Positions 1 through 7,453 of a DNA stretch of 64,000 bases are shown in pieces. Position 1 is the stretch's first letter. Each line of letters begins with the position of its first letter. Source of the DNA: CAWACP01 sp963832965. GTDB taxonomy: Bacteria > Acidobacteriota > Terriglobia > Bryobacterales > Bryobacteraceae. The notes under the pieces were generated by a model. The model did not search any database and was not told the origin of the DNA. It worked only from the letters and a program-made list of their open reading frames with translations. A program made the position numbers and the translations under genes. The stretch is from assembly GCA_963832965.1 (NCBI GenBank), contig CAWHVW010000003.1:1798001-1862000 (forward strand), in the 5' to 3' direction.

Positions 1-9
1 GTAAGAGTA

Positions 10-723
10 ATGAGAATTCTCATCGTCGAGGACGAAAAGCGCATTCAGGATTTCCTCTCGCGCGGCCTGGAAAGCGCCGGTTACGCGGTGGACGTGGCCG
101 GTGACGGCGCCACCGCCGTCAACCTGGTCCACAGTGCCGAATACGACCTGGTTATCCTCGACCTTATGCTTCCCGACACCGACGGCCTCACCGTCCTGCA
201 GAAGATCCGCAATCGCAAAGCCAGCCCGCCGGTGTGCATCCTCAGCGCGCGCGACGCCGTTGACGACCGCGTCAAGGGCCTCGAACTCGGCGCCGACGAT
301 TATCTCGTGAAGCCCTTCGCGTTCGTCGAATTGCTGGCCCGCGTCAGGGCCCTTCTTCGCCGCGGCCAGCCCACCCCGGAGCGCCTCCAGGTGGGCGATC
401 TCGCGCTCGATTGCATCCGCCGCAAAGTCACCCGCGGAGCGGAATCCATCGAGCTGGCGCCCAAGGAATTCAGCATCCTCGAATATCTGATGCGCAACCG
501 CGGCCGTCCGCTCAGCCGCACCATGATCGTCGAGCATGTCTGGGACATGGATTACGACGGGCTTACCAACATCGTCGATGTGTACATCCGCCACCTGCGC
601 AGCAAGATTGACGACCTCTATCCGGAGAAAATGATCCATACGGTCCGCGGAATCGGCTACATGCTGGACATTTCGGAAAAGTCCGCCGAAGCGGCCTCCA
701 CCCAGGCGGCGCGAAACACCTGA
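10..723 (+). CDS. OmpR/PhoB-family response regulator
   Basis: A two-component transcription regulator of 237 aa, the normal length for the family. The N-terminal receiver domain (about residues 1-115) has the acidic pair in VEDE, the phospho-acceptor Asp51 in LDLMLPD, the switch Ser79 in CILSA and the conserved Lys101 in LVKPF. A C-terminal winged-helix DNA-binding domain (about 125-222) ends in the typical VRGIGYML motif. The histidine kinase gene starts 14 nt downstream, so the two are very likely co-transcribed and act as a pair. The stimulus and target promoters cannot be read from the sequence. The ATG at position 10 is the only sensible start visible; the promoter lies outside the window. 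Confidence 0.95.
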   Translation: MRILIVEDEKRIQDFLSRGLESAGYAVDVAGDGATAVNLVHSAEYDLVILDLMLPDTDGLTVLQKIRNRKASPPVCILSARDAVDDRVKGLELGADDYLVKPFAFVELLARVRALLRRGQPTPERLQVGDLALDCIRRKVTRGAESIELAPKEFSILEYLMRNRGRPLSRTMIVEHVWDMDYDGLTNIVDVYIRHLRSKIDDLYPEKMIHTVRGIGYMLDISEKSAEAASTQAARNT

Positions 724-737
724 TTGCGCGGACGCCA

Positions 738-2204
738 ATGGCAGGCTGGGCCAGAGTGCGCGGCTGGACGGGGCAGACGCTCCGGCTCACCCGCAGCCTG
801 CGGTTCCGCCTCACCCTCAACTACGTCCTCTTCTTCACGCTCCTGCTGATCATCGTGGGCCTGTTGTTCTATCCTTTGCTCCGCAGCCTCATGTATGAGC
901 AGGTGGACGAAACGCTCGATCAGGAATGGGCCGCCGCCAAAGGATATCTGCACTACTTCGCGTACGGATGGGATTGGTTCTTCGACCCGTACGACCCGGA
1001 GGAGGGTCTCATCGTCCCGCGGCTCAAGAGCGTATTCATGCTGGCCGACAGCAATGGAAACCCGATTAACACCGATCACATCGCGGTGGCCGACGTCTAC
1101 CGGTCCCTGGGCATCGAATCTCCCTCGGAAATCCGCGGAAGGCTGCAACGTCTGCTCCACTCCAAGCAGGAATATGAGACCCGCTACGACCACGATGGGA
1201 TTCCGCATCGCATTCGCACCGGCGTGCTCACCGACAAATTGCAACGCCCATACTATATGGCCATCTGCCGGTCTGTCGCCGAAGAAGAACGGACCTTAGA
1301 CGGCATTAACAGGCGTTACATGGAGATCCTCCCGCTCCTCATCGGCCTGAGCAGCGTCTGGGGCTGGTTCATGGCCGGCCGGGCGTTGCGGCCGGTCACT
1401 TCGGTGGCCCAGGCAGCGCAGGAAATCTCCGGCTCGAATCTGAACATTCGCATCCCTTCTCGCCGCGCCGGCGACGAACTCGACCATCTCATCGCCACCT
1501 TCAATGGAATGATGGATCGCCTGGGCGCATCCTTCGAGAAGGTCCGCCAGTTTTCCACCGACGTCTCTCATGAATTGCGCACTCCTCTGACCGTCATCCG
1601 CGGCCAGCTCGAAGTAGCTTTGCTCAGCGCAAAAACCGAAGAGCAATATCGCGAGGCCATGATGTCCGCCCTGGAGGATGTGGAACGCCTTTCGCGCATC
1701 GTGCGCGCCCTGCTGCTGCTGTCGCAGTCCGAGACCGGGCAGCTTGTCCTTCAGAAAACGGAGCTGGATCTGGCGGCCATGACCCGCGACCTGGTGGAGG
1801 AGTTCCAGATTTCCGCCGAGGAAAAGCGCGTCCAACTCACCGCCGATCTTCCGGAATCATGCCCGATTGCCGGGGATCGCATTCAACTCGAACGCCTCAT
1901 TTCAAATCTGCTCTCGAACGCGCTGAAATACACGCCGGAGGGCGGCAGCGTGCACGTGCAACTGGGCAGCGAGGCGCCGGCGGTTCGCTTGATCGTGGAG
2001 GACACCGGCGTCGGAATCCCCGCCGAGCACCTGCAGCATATATTTGATCGCTTTTATAAGGTCCCGTCGGCCGATCCGGAGAAAGGTCTAGGCCTTGGGC
2101 TGAGCTTCGTGGCGTGGATCGTCAAGGCGCACGGGGGCGCCATTGACGTGCAAAGCCGGGTCAACGAGGGCGCCCGCTTCACCGTGACCCTTCCCGAAGC
2201 ATAG
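738..2204 (+). CDS. Membrane sensor histidine kinase
   Basis: A 488-aa inner-membrane histidine kinase, the partner of the upstream response regulator. TM1 lies at about residues 28-48 and TM2 at about 197-214, enclosing a roughly 150-residue extracytoplasmic sensor region with no recognisable fold. A HAMP linker (about 215-265) follows, then HisKA with the autophosphorylated His278 in DVSHELRTPL. The HATPase domain has an N box (NLLSNALKYTP), a G1 box (DTGVGIP) and a G2 box (KGLGLGLSF). Domain order and length are typical of the CusS/HeavyMet type, but that similarity alone does not establish metal sensing. The STAS gene begins 15 nt after the stop, so a three-gene transcript is likely. Confidence 0.93.
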   Translation: MAGWARVRGWTGQTLRLTRSLRFRLTLNYVLFFTLLLIIVGLLFYPLLRSLMYEQVDETLDQEWAAAKGYLHYFAYGWDWFFDPYDPEEGLIVPRLKSVFMLADSNGNPINTDHIAVADVYRSLGIESPSEIRGRLQRLLHSKQEYETRYDHDGIPHRIRTGVLTDKLQRPYYMAICRSVAEEERTLDGINRRYMEILPLLIGLSSVWGWFMAGRALRPVTSVAQAAQEISGSNLNIRIPSRRAGDELDHLIATFNGMMDRLGASFEKVRQFSTDVSHELRTPLTVIRGQLEVALLSAKTEEQYREAMMSALEDVERLSRIVRALLLLSQSETGQLVLQKTELDLAAMTRDLVEEFQISAEEKRVQLTADLPESCPIAGDRIQLERLISNLLSNALKYTPEGGSVHVQLGSEAPAVRLIVEDTGVGIPAEHLQHIFDRFYKVPSADPEKGLGLGLSFVAWIVKAHGGAIDVQSRVNEGARFTVTLPEA

Positions 2205-2219
2205 CGATACACTGGTTGC

Positions 2220-2630
2220 GTGGCCGCACACGTCGAGATAAGCACCCGCGAAAACGAAGGCATCACCGTTCTTGACCTGAGCGGGCGTCTGGTGGTGAGT
2301 GAAAGTCTGAACGACCTGCGTGAGACGGTCAATCGGCTGGTGCGCGACCAGAAGACGAAAGTCGCGGCCAACCTAGCCGGCGTCGACTACATCGATAGCA
2401 CCGGTCTGGGAACGCTGGTCATCTGCTATACAACGTTGCAAAAGGCCGTTGGCACGCTCAAGTTGTTCAGCCTGAATCGTCGCAACATCGAGCTGATGCT
2501 GCTCACTAAGCTGTCCACGGTGTTCGAGCTGTTCAACGACGAGCAGAGCGCCATCAACAGCTTCTTTCCCGACCGCGAGATTAAGCACTTCGACATCCTC
2601 AGCTTCGTGAAAGACCAAAAGCCAAAGTAA
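2220..2630 (+). CDS. STAS-domain anti-sigma factor antagonist
   Basis: A 136-aa SpoIIAA/RsbV-like protein. The STAS fold covers about residues 5-110 and contains the motif DYIDSTGLGTL, whose Ser is the residue phosphorylated by a partner anti-sigma kinase in characterised homologues. Such proteins free a sigma factor by binding its anti-sigma factor. No RsbW-like kinase or matching sigma factor is adjacent; the closest context is the upstream two-component pair. The start is a GTG at 2220. A hairpin repeat array begins immediately at the stop codon. Confidence 0.85.
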   Translation: MAAHVEISTRENEGITVLDLSGRLVVSESLNDLRETVNRLVRDQKTKVAANLAGVDYIDSTGLGTLVICYTTLQKAVGTLKLFSLNRRNIELMLLTKLSTVFELFNDEQSAINSFFPDREIKHFDILSFVKDQKPK

Positions 2631-2801
2631 CAGGGCCATGCCCTGTCTGCCGCTTCGGTCGCGGCTCCCCTGTGGGGCAGGGCCATGCCCTGCCTGCCGC
2701 TTCGATCACGGCTCCCCTGTGGGGCAGGGCCATGCCCTGCCTGCCGCTTCGATCACGGCTGCCCTGTGGGCCAGGATTTTATCCTGCAGCCGATTTTCAA
2801 T
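2630..2801 (+). repeat. Tandem array of hairpin repeat (47-bp period)
   Basis: About 3.5 copies of a 47-bp unit lie between the convergent STAS and M56 genes. Each unit contains the near-perfect palindrome GGCAGGGC-CAT-GCCCTGCC (exact copies at 2676-2694 and about 2723-2741) followed by a roughly 25-nt spacer. The first unit is partial and starts at the STAS stop codon. The last unit (from 2766) is a variant, CAGGAT-TTT-ATCCTG, followed by a second hairpin CCGATT-TTC-AATCGG. The paired base changes keep both arms complementary. No T-tract follows, so it does not look like a standard intrinsic terminator. Confidence 0.9.
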
Positions 2802-2812
2802 CGGATTCTTTT

Positions 2813-4600
2813 CTACCGGACACCCGAAGGCCGCGCCATGCCGTTTCGAATAGCCTCGTCCAGCAGTCTCTCCAGCATCCGCTCCGCCTCCCCGGCGGCC
2901 CTCTCCTGTTCCTTGCCGAAAGCATCCTGAACACGCCCGATTTCATCCTGTCTCCGGTCGAGTTCGCCCATCTGCCTGTCGATCTCGCTCTGCTGGCGCC
3001 CAACCATGGTTTCCTGGGCCTCCGCGAGGCGAGCCTGCATCTCCGCCAGCTTTGCCTCCAGTTGCGAAAGCTGCTCGGCAGTCGGCTCCTTTATGCGGGA
3101 TTGCTCTTCCAGCTTCTTCAGGTCGTCCTCCAGCAGGGGCATGCTGCCATGCATTTTTTCCATGGCTTTCCACTGGTCTTCCTGTGCGTGGTTGATCGCC
3201 TCCTGTTCCTTGTTGAGCGCCTCCTCCTTCTTGGCCAGATCGTCCACCGGAGCGAAGAGTTCGGTGGCGCGCCGCAACAATCCGGCGTCATCAATCACCC
3301 AGGCTTTTCCGCCGCGGCGCGCCCAGATCAAGTCGTGGTTCGCGCGATCGTGAATCCCCTGGGCTTCTCGTGGATCGATATCGCCGCCCATTGTTGTAGA
3401 CTCGCCGTGGAAGATAACCCAACTGTCGCCGGTCCCCTCTGGCTCGGCAGCGGCTTCCGGCGCCGGAGCAATCTCGGGCGCCGCCGCCGGCTCGGGAGCG
3501 GGCTTAGGCGCCGGTGGTGCCTCGGGCATGGGCGGAACGGGCGCGATGCGCGGAGCCGCGGCCGCGGCCGGGGACGGTGGTGTCGGGGCCGCGGGCGCGC
3601 TCTGCAGCGCGGCCACCAGCGCCACGGACCCGCCCGTGAGCGCAAGCACCGCAACCAGCGTCCCGCGGCGGAGGTGCGCGCAAAGCGGACCCCCTGCCAA
3701 AATGCGGTCGATACGCCTTTCCGCCGAACCGCCCTGAGCCATGGCCAGGCCTTCAATCGCCAGCCGCTTTTTCCCGGCGCGGAAGAAATCGAGCACGATG
3801 GCCGCATACGCGGAGCGATCCACCGTCTCAGCCAAAGCCGCATCGTCGCTCGCGCACTCGGCGAGATCGGCCAGATGACCATCCAGCCACCAGGCCACCG
3901 GGCTGAACCATAAAACCGCGCGCTGCAATTGCGCCGCCACTCTGACCAGAGCATCGCGCCTCTCCACGTGCGAGCGCTCGTGGGCCAGCACTGCCCTGAG
4001 CCGCTCGCTCTCCCACTCGCGCCAGTCTTCCGGCAGCAGGATAACCGGACGCAACACTCCGGCTGTCAGCGGGACGTTCACCCGAGCCGATTCGAAGACG
4101 CGCAATCCGCGCATGGGACGAATCCTGTCGTCGATGGGAACGGCCGCGCGGATGACGCGCCGGGCAAGGATGAGGCCAGTGGCCAGGCGCGCCAGTAATA
4201 GCAGCGCACCGGCAGCCCACAAGCCAAGCGCGATTTCTGCGAGCGGGATCTCCGCGACCGCGATTTCTGGAAGATAGCCGCGGCGGGCCGGGGCGATTTT
4301 CATGGTCGTCATCGCCGTGCGGACGCGTAGCGGCGTAATGGCGTGGTGCAGGGCCACCGGAGCGTTAACGGACAAGGGCGCGGCGTTCGTTGCCGGTAAC
4401 AGCGGCGGCATGAGCGGCCGGAGCGCGGGCAGCGCCAGCGATCCGAACAGCAGCGCGCTCCACAGCGCCAGACGCGCGCGCACATCGCGCATCCGAATGA
4501 TCGCCACAACCAGCCCGGCCGCTGCGGCGAGAAACCCCGCGCGCACGGCCCAGTCCAACAGGAACGACACCATCTGAAAAGCGGCGGAATGCGTGTTCAC
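2813..4600 (-). CDS. M56-family (BlaR1-like) membrane metalloprotease
   Basis: A 595-aa integral membrane protein of the BlaR1/MecR1 peptidase family. Several TM segments lie within about residues 10-150. The zinc site is HERSH at 207-211 with a likely third ligand at Glu248 (LAECASDD). A further TM follows at about 314-332, then a Pro/Ala-rich linker (about 334-390), then a C-terminal part with long Glu/Gln/Lys-rich coiled coil. There is no penicillin-binding sensor domain, so the signal is unknown. The chosen GTG at 4600 overlaps the BlaI stop codon by 4 nt (GTGA), which implies translational coupling; the open frame extends further upstream but only inside blaI. In the BlaR1/BlaI pathway the protease responds to a signal and relieves repression by BlaI. 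Confidence 0.85.
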   Translation of the reverse strand: MNTHSAAFQMVSFLLDWAVRAGFLAAAAGLVVAIIRMRDVRARLALWSALLFGSLALPALRPLMPPLLPATNAAPLSVNAPVALHHAITPLRVRTAMTTMKIAPARRGYLPEIAVAEIPLAEIALGLWAAGALLLLARLATGLILARRVIRAAVPIDDRIRPMRGLRVFESARVNVPLTAGVLRPVILLPEDWREWESERLRAVLAHERSHVERRDALVRVAAQLQRAVLWFSPVAWWLDGHLADLAECASDDAALAETVDRSAYAAIVLDFFRAGKKRLAIEGLAMAQGGSAERRIDRILAGGPLCAHLRRGTLVAVLALTGGSVALVAALQSAPAAPTPPSPAAAAAPRIAPVPPMPEAPPAPKPAPEPAAAPEIAPAPEAAAEPEGTGDSWVIFHGESTTMGGDIDPREAQGIHDRANHDLIWARRGGKAWVIDDAGLLRRATELFAPVDDLAKKEEALNKEQEAINHAQEDQWKAMEKMHGSMPLLEDDLKKLEEQSRIKEPTAEQLSQLEAKLAEMQARLAEAQETMVGRQQSEIDRQMGELDRRQDEIGRVQDAFGKEQERAAGEAERMLERLLDEAIRNGMARPSGVR

Positions 4601-4998
4601 GATTTCTTCCCCTTCGCGGCAGCCGCGATCTTCGTGGCCAGCCGCTGCAGTTCTTCCTTGTCCAGCACCTTGTCGTCCACCATGCCCACCAGCAGCTCTT
4701 CCACCGAGCCGCTGCAGAACCGATCGATAATCTGCCGCACCGCGTGCGCCGCCACCTTTTGCGGCGGATCGCACGGCTTGTAGAGGTTAGTACGGCCTTC
4801 CACGGAATGAGTCACGTAGCCCTTGGCCTCCAGCCGGCTGAGCACGGTGCGGACGGTGGAATCCTTGAGCGGGTGGTCCGCGGCCAGCGCCTCCCGGCAG
4901 GCGTCCGCCGTGCATGGCGCGGCCTGCCAGACGTGATCCATGACGCGCTGTTCGAGCTCGCTCAGCGCTTTGCGGCGGATATGAAGTGCGCTACGCAT
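4597..4998 (-). CDS. BlaI/MecI/CopY-family transcriptional repressor
   Basis: A 133-aa winged-helix repressor. The HTH spans roughly residues 8-70 (LSELEQRVMDHVW and STVRTVLSRLEAKGYV are typical BlaI segments), followed by a helical dimerisation region. It is coupled to the downstream M56 protease gene by a GTGA overlap, the standard BlaI-BlaR1 arrangement. The ATG at 4998 is preferred over the in-frame ATG at 5040 because a strong promoter and a BlaI-type palindrome lie at 5003-5040, which the longer form would place inside the coding region. The regulon probably includes this operon. Confidence 0.88.
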   Translation of the reverse strand: MRSALHIRRKALSELEQRVMDHVWQAAPCTADACREALAADHPLKDSTVRTVLSRLEAKGYVTHSVEGRTNLYKPCDPPQKVAAHAVRQIIDRFCSGSVEELLVGMVDDKVLDKEELQRLATKIAAAAKGKKS

Positions 4999-5002
4999 CG
5001 TA

Positions 5003-5040
5003 ACGCTACAGATTGTAGCGTATGCGCGCGAACGTGTCAA
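5003..5040 (-). promoter_or_regulatory. Sigma70 promoter with overlapping BlaI operator
   Basis: On the minus strand, TTGACA (5035-5040), a 17-nt spacer and TACAAT (5012-5017) form a near-consensus promoter. The -10 box sits inside the palindrome CGCTACA-ATC-TGTAGCG (5004-5020), which carries the TACA/TGTA half-sites typical of BlaI/MecI operators. The predicted transcript start is only about 5-8 nt before the blaI ATG at 4998, so the mRNA would be nearly leaderless. The -35 box overlaps the stop codon of the upstream tlpA-like gene. Confidence 0.8.
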
Positions 5041-5513
5041 TAGGAATGTTGCGAGAGCAGTGTCTGAATCTCTTTTTTGCAGGCGTCCCGGTCCACCACG
5101 CCAACGTGCGAGGTGGCCATGCGGCCCCCGCGATCGATGAGCACGGTCACCGGCAACCCTTCGACGGCATAGAGCTTCGCCACGGCTTCATCGCCGATCA
5201 CGACATCGTAGTTGATCGCTTTCTGCGCGAGGAATGGCCGGACGGATTTCCAACCGTCCTCATCCATGGAAACGCCGATGACCGCGAGGCCGCGGTCTTT
5301 GTACTTGTTCTCGAATTCCACATACCAGGGAATCTCCAGCTTGCAGCCGTGGCACCACGTGGCCCAGAAGTTCAGCAGAACCACCTTGCCCTTGTAGTCG
5401 GACAGCCGGACGGTGTTTCCTCTGGCGTCTCGCAGCCTGAAGTCGGGAGCGTTCCCGCCCGGGCTGGCCGCCCCGAACAGCAGAAGAGCCGCCGCCACGC
5501 TCTTAAGCAACAT
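5037..5513 (-). CDS. TlpA/ResA-like thioredoxin-fold protein
   Basis: A 158-aa exported thiol-disulfide protein. An N-terminal hydrophobic signal or anchor segment (MLLKSVAAALLLFGAA) is followed by an AhpC/TSA-Redoxin fold with the active site WATWCHGC (Cys54, Cys57) and the cis-Pro region GLPVTVLIDRGG. Homologues reduce periplasmic disulfides, for example in cytochrome c maturation, or act as peroxiredoxins; which applies here is unknown. The ATG at 5513 has a good SD (GGAGG about 7 nt upstream). The start overlaps the end of the small HTH gene by 11 nt, so the two are coupled. Confidence 0.87.
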   Translation of the reverse strand: MLLKSVAAALLLFGAASPGGNAPDFRLRDARGNTVRLSDYKGKVVLLNFWATWCHGCKLEIPWYVEFENKYKDRGLAVIGVSMDEDGWKSVRPFLAQKAINYDVVIGDEAVAKLYAVEGLPVTVLIDRGGRMATSHVGVVDRDACKKEIQTLLSQHSY

Positions 5514-5697
5514 ATCTCGCCTCCGAGCCGGTTTCGAGGGCGGAGAGCGAAAACTTCCACAACTTGCCCTGCTTGAACGCGCCGCGGATTCGCCCGCGGC
5601 TTGCCTGGTAGCGCAGCGTGCGCTCCGGAATGTGCAGTCGTTTTGCCGCGGCATGCAGACACAGCACACGGCCGTTATTGATCCTTTTTGGATTCAC
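5503..5697 (-). CDS. Small excisionase/MerR-type helix-turn-helix protein
   Basis: A 64-aa protein with the layout of HTH_17/excisionase-like DNA-binding proteins: an AAKRLHIPERTLRYQ helix-turn-helix followed by a basic wing (RGRIRGAFKQGKLWKF). No partner integrase is visible. Its 3' end overlaps the start of the TlpA-like gene by 11 nt, so it is probably a small regulator of that unit rather than a phage excisionase. It could instead be a conserved uncharacterised small protein. The ATG at 5697 is the only start that preserves the domain. Confidence 0.65.
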   Translation of the reverse strand: MNPKRINNGRVLCLHAAAKRLHIPERTLRYQASRGRIRGAFKQGKLWKFSLSALETGSEARYVA

Positions 5698-5743
5698 GTA
5701 TCCCTCCCTTTCTTTGGCAAACTGGCGTGGAAAGGGTTTCTGG

Positions 5744-6259
5744 TTAGATACGCAATGGGGCGGTCGCGGTCAACGTCCGTTCAGGACCGCCATCGGCAGC
5801 GGCAAAAGGGCGCACCAGCGGCGATGGCTCGGCATCATCCGCTTCGACGAGAAAAATGGTGAAGCTTTTTCCCGGCAGGCACGGTTCTTGCTGGGCCACG
5901 GCAGGGCCGCGCGTCATCGCTGGAGTTTGCAGCCCGGCAGGGTCCACAGTCACGACGGTCGGGTTCGACATGGAGTCCCGGTACACGCGGATCGCCGTGA
6001 TCGGCGGCGCCATCAGATCCGCCAGCGGCGTGCGGCCGGCGGCGTCGCGTTTCCGATGGTACGCACAGTGAACGCTGCATTGGGCGGCGTCGAACGTGAC
6101 GGAAACGTCCCAAACTCCGCGGCTGCCCGCCTCCACGTGCCACTCGATTCGCGACACCACACCGGCCCCGGGCACGCGCACGTTGTAATCCAGCGGCTCC
6201 TGCGCATGCAGCAGCACCGCCGCAAGACCCGCCAGACCGAGTCGCCCCCACCTGCCCAC
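5744..6259 (-). CDS. Secreted protein of unknown function
   Basis: A 171-aa protein beginning with a short signal peptide (MGRWGRLGLAGLAAVLLHAQ, likely cut near residue 20). The mature part is Val/Asp/Pro-rich, probably beta-rich, with an isolated Cys-x3-Cys pair (CSVHC) around residue 62. I do not recognise a family. The start is a GTG at 6259. It lies on the same strand between the marR-like gene and the small HTH gene but with gaps of 32 and 46 nt, so operon membership is only possible. Confidence 0.6.
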   Translation of the reverse strand: MGRWGRLGLAGLAAVLLHAQEPLDYNVRVPGAGVVSRIEWHVEAGSRGVWDVSVTFDAAQCSVHCAYHRKRDAAGRTPLADLMAPPITAIRVYRDSMSNPTVVTVDPAGLQTPAMTRGPAVAQQEPCLPGKSFTIFLVEADDAEPSPLVRPFAAADGGPERTLTATAPLRI

Positions 6260-6291
6260 GGGTCAAATATAGAGTGCGTGGGGCAGGTGCG

Positions 6292-6771
6292 TCAATCGAT
6301 GTTGCCGGAAATCTCCCGGTCGCCAGTCGGCTCCAGAACGCGCCGCAGCGCTCGCAACCCGTCCACAATCTTCTTCCGCCGCGCGGGACTCGCCCGCTGC
6401 AGAGCTTCAACAAGCGGCCGCACGGCCAGTTCCGGCAGTTTCTCGCGCACAAATTCGCGAACCGCCTCGGTGACCACAATGCGGCTCATCCGGCCATCTT
6501 CGGCATTCGCCTCGCGGGTCACCATGCCCCGCTTCTCCAGCCGGTCCACGATCCCGGAAACCGTGCTGTGCGCCAGCCCCGCCTGCCTGCTCAGGTCCTT
6601 CAGGCTGAGGCCGTCCGTTCTCACCAGAATTTGCATGATGCCGCGTTGCGGCGCGGTGAGCTCTCCGCGGGCGATCGCAGCGGCCAGCGGTTTCCCTAAT
6701 GTCCGCCGGATCGCCCGCAGGCTGCCGTCAATCTCCTGCGCCATTCCCGCAACATCGGCCTTGTCTTTCAT
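6292..6771 (-). CDS. MarR-family transcriptional regulator
   Basis: A 159-aa winged-helix regulator. The recognition region LKDLSRQAGLAHSTVSGIV and the wing EKRGMVTREANAEDGR are typical MarR features, with flanking helices for dimerisation. The ATG at 6771 follows the ICMT-like stop codon by 2 nt (TGA-GC-ATG), so the two genes are co-transcribed. An array of three near-palindromes upstream of the ICMT gene (7351-7387) is the obvious candidate autoregulatory operator. The inducer is unknown. Confidence 0.87.
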   Translation of the reverse strand: MKDKADVAGMAQEIDGSLRAIRRTLGKPLAAAIARGELTAPQRGIMQILVRTDGLSLKDLSRQAGLAHSTVSGIVDRLEKRGMVTREANAEDGRMSRIVVTEAVREFVREKLPELAVRPLVEALQRASPARRKKIVDGLRALRRVLEPTGDREISGNID

Positions 6772-6773
6772 GC

Positions 6774-7346
6774 TCACCACACCAGCGGAATCAGCGCCTT
6801 CACCCGCCGTTTGTATTCCGCGTATTCGGCGCCGAACTCCCGCTCCATGAATCCCTCTTCCACCAGCGATTTTATGCGCATCCCCACCGCCGCGATCGCA
6901 ACCCCCAGCAGCGCCCCCACTCGTCCGCACGAAATCGCCGCCCCCAGCAGGGCCAGCAGCAGACCGGTGTAAATCGGATGCCGGACCACCGCGTATGGAC
7001 CGCTTCGGATCAGCCGGTGATTCTCCTTCAGGGTCACCATTCCGCTCCAGTTCCGTCCCAGTACGATCCGCGAAAGAATAGCCAGCCCGATCCCCGCCGC
7101 GGTCAGCGCGACACCACTCCATTCCACGGCCGGCGTGGGCACGATGAAAAACGCGTTCAAGAGACCAGGCCGGAACCAATCTTTAAACACCAGTCCGAAA
7201 GCCAGCACCAGCATGAAGACATGCACCAGGCGCGTTGCCGCGTGTTCCCGGCGCATGGTTCGTTTCGTGCTCAGCGCCCCGGCCGCCCAGACGATGCCGG
7301 CGAGAATCCACAGCGAAGTGATCAGCCGATGGGGATCGAGAAGCAT
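6774..7346 (-). CDS. ICMT/NnrU-like membrane methyltransferase
   Basis: A 190-aa integral membrane protein of the isoprenylcysteine carboxyl methyltransferase (PEMT/ICMT) superfamily. It has about five hydrophobic segments and the family's C-terminal signature: RSGPYAVVRHPIYTG, then an EEGFMEREFGAEYAEYKRRV segment that forms the SAM/substrate site in homologues. Bacterial members methylate lipids or small molecules; the substrate here is unknown. The ATG at 7346 is chosen because the longer open frame would translate across the operator palindromes. It is the first gene of a two-gene unit with marR. Confidence 0.82.
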   Translation of the reverse strand: MLLDPHRLITSLWILAGIVWAAGALSTKRTMRREHAATRLVHVFMLVLAFGLVFKDWFRPGLLNAFFIVPTPAVEWSGVALTAAGIGLAILSRIVLGRNWSGMVTLKENHRLIRSGPYAVVRHPIYTGLLLALLGAAISCGRVGALLGVAIAAVGMRIKSLVEEGFMEREFGAEYAEYKRRVKALIPLVW

Positions 7347-7350
7347 ATAT

Positions 7351-7407
7351 GTCGTATACGACGTGTCGTATGCGACAAGTATACGACCCCGGCCTTTCAA
7401 AACGCAA
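7351..7407 (-). promoter_or_regulatory. MarR-type operator array with promoter for ICMT-marR
   Basis: Three near-identical motifs repeat at 14-bp spacing: the perfect palindrome GTCGTATACGAC (7351-7362), GTCGTATGCGAC (7365-7376) and a half copy GTATACGAC (7379-7387). On the minus strand a TATACT (7378-7383) could be a -10 box, with TTGCGT (7402-7407) as a weak -35 at 18 nt. The array sits between the proposed start site and the ICMT start codon, where a bound MarR would block transcription. Confidence 0.6.
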
Positions 7408-7453
7408 TAGCCTTGTGTGTCTGGCGTGGGAGCCGCTACGCTGGTAATTTCCC

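Noticed and set aside
2630..2801. The hairpin repeats as ordinary rho-independent terminators.
   Set aside because: No T-tract follows in either orientation, copies occur upstream of and inside genes, and the orientation ignores gene direction.
2672..3913. A 413-codon + strand open frame through the hairpin array.
   Set aside because: It is antisense to the M56 protease gene and has no recognisable domain; the high GC content produces many such shadow frames.
5503..5697. A prophage or integrative element based on the excisionase-like protein.
   Set aside because: No integrase, att sites or phage genes are near; the protein is coupled to a redox gene.
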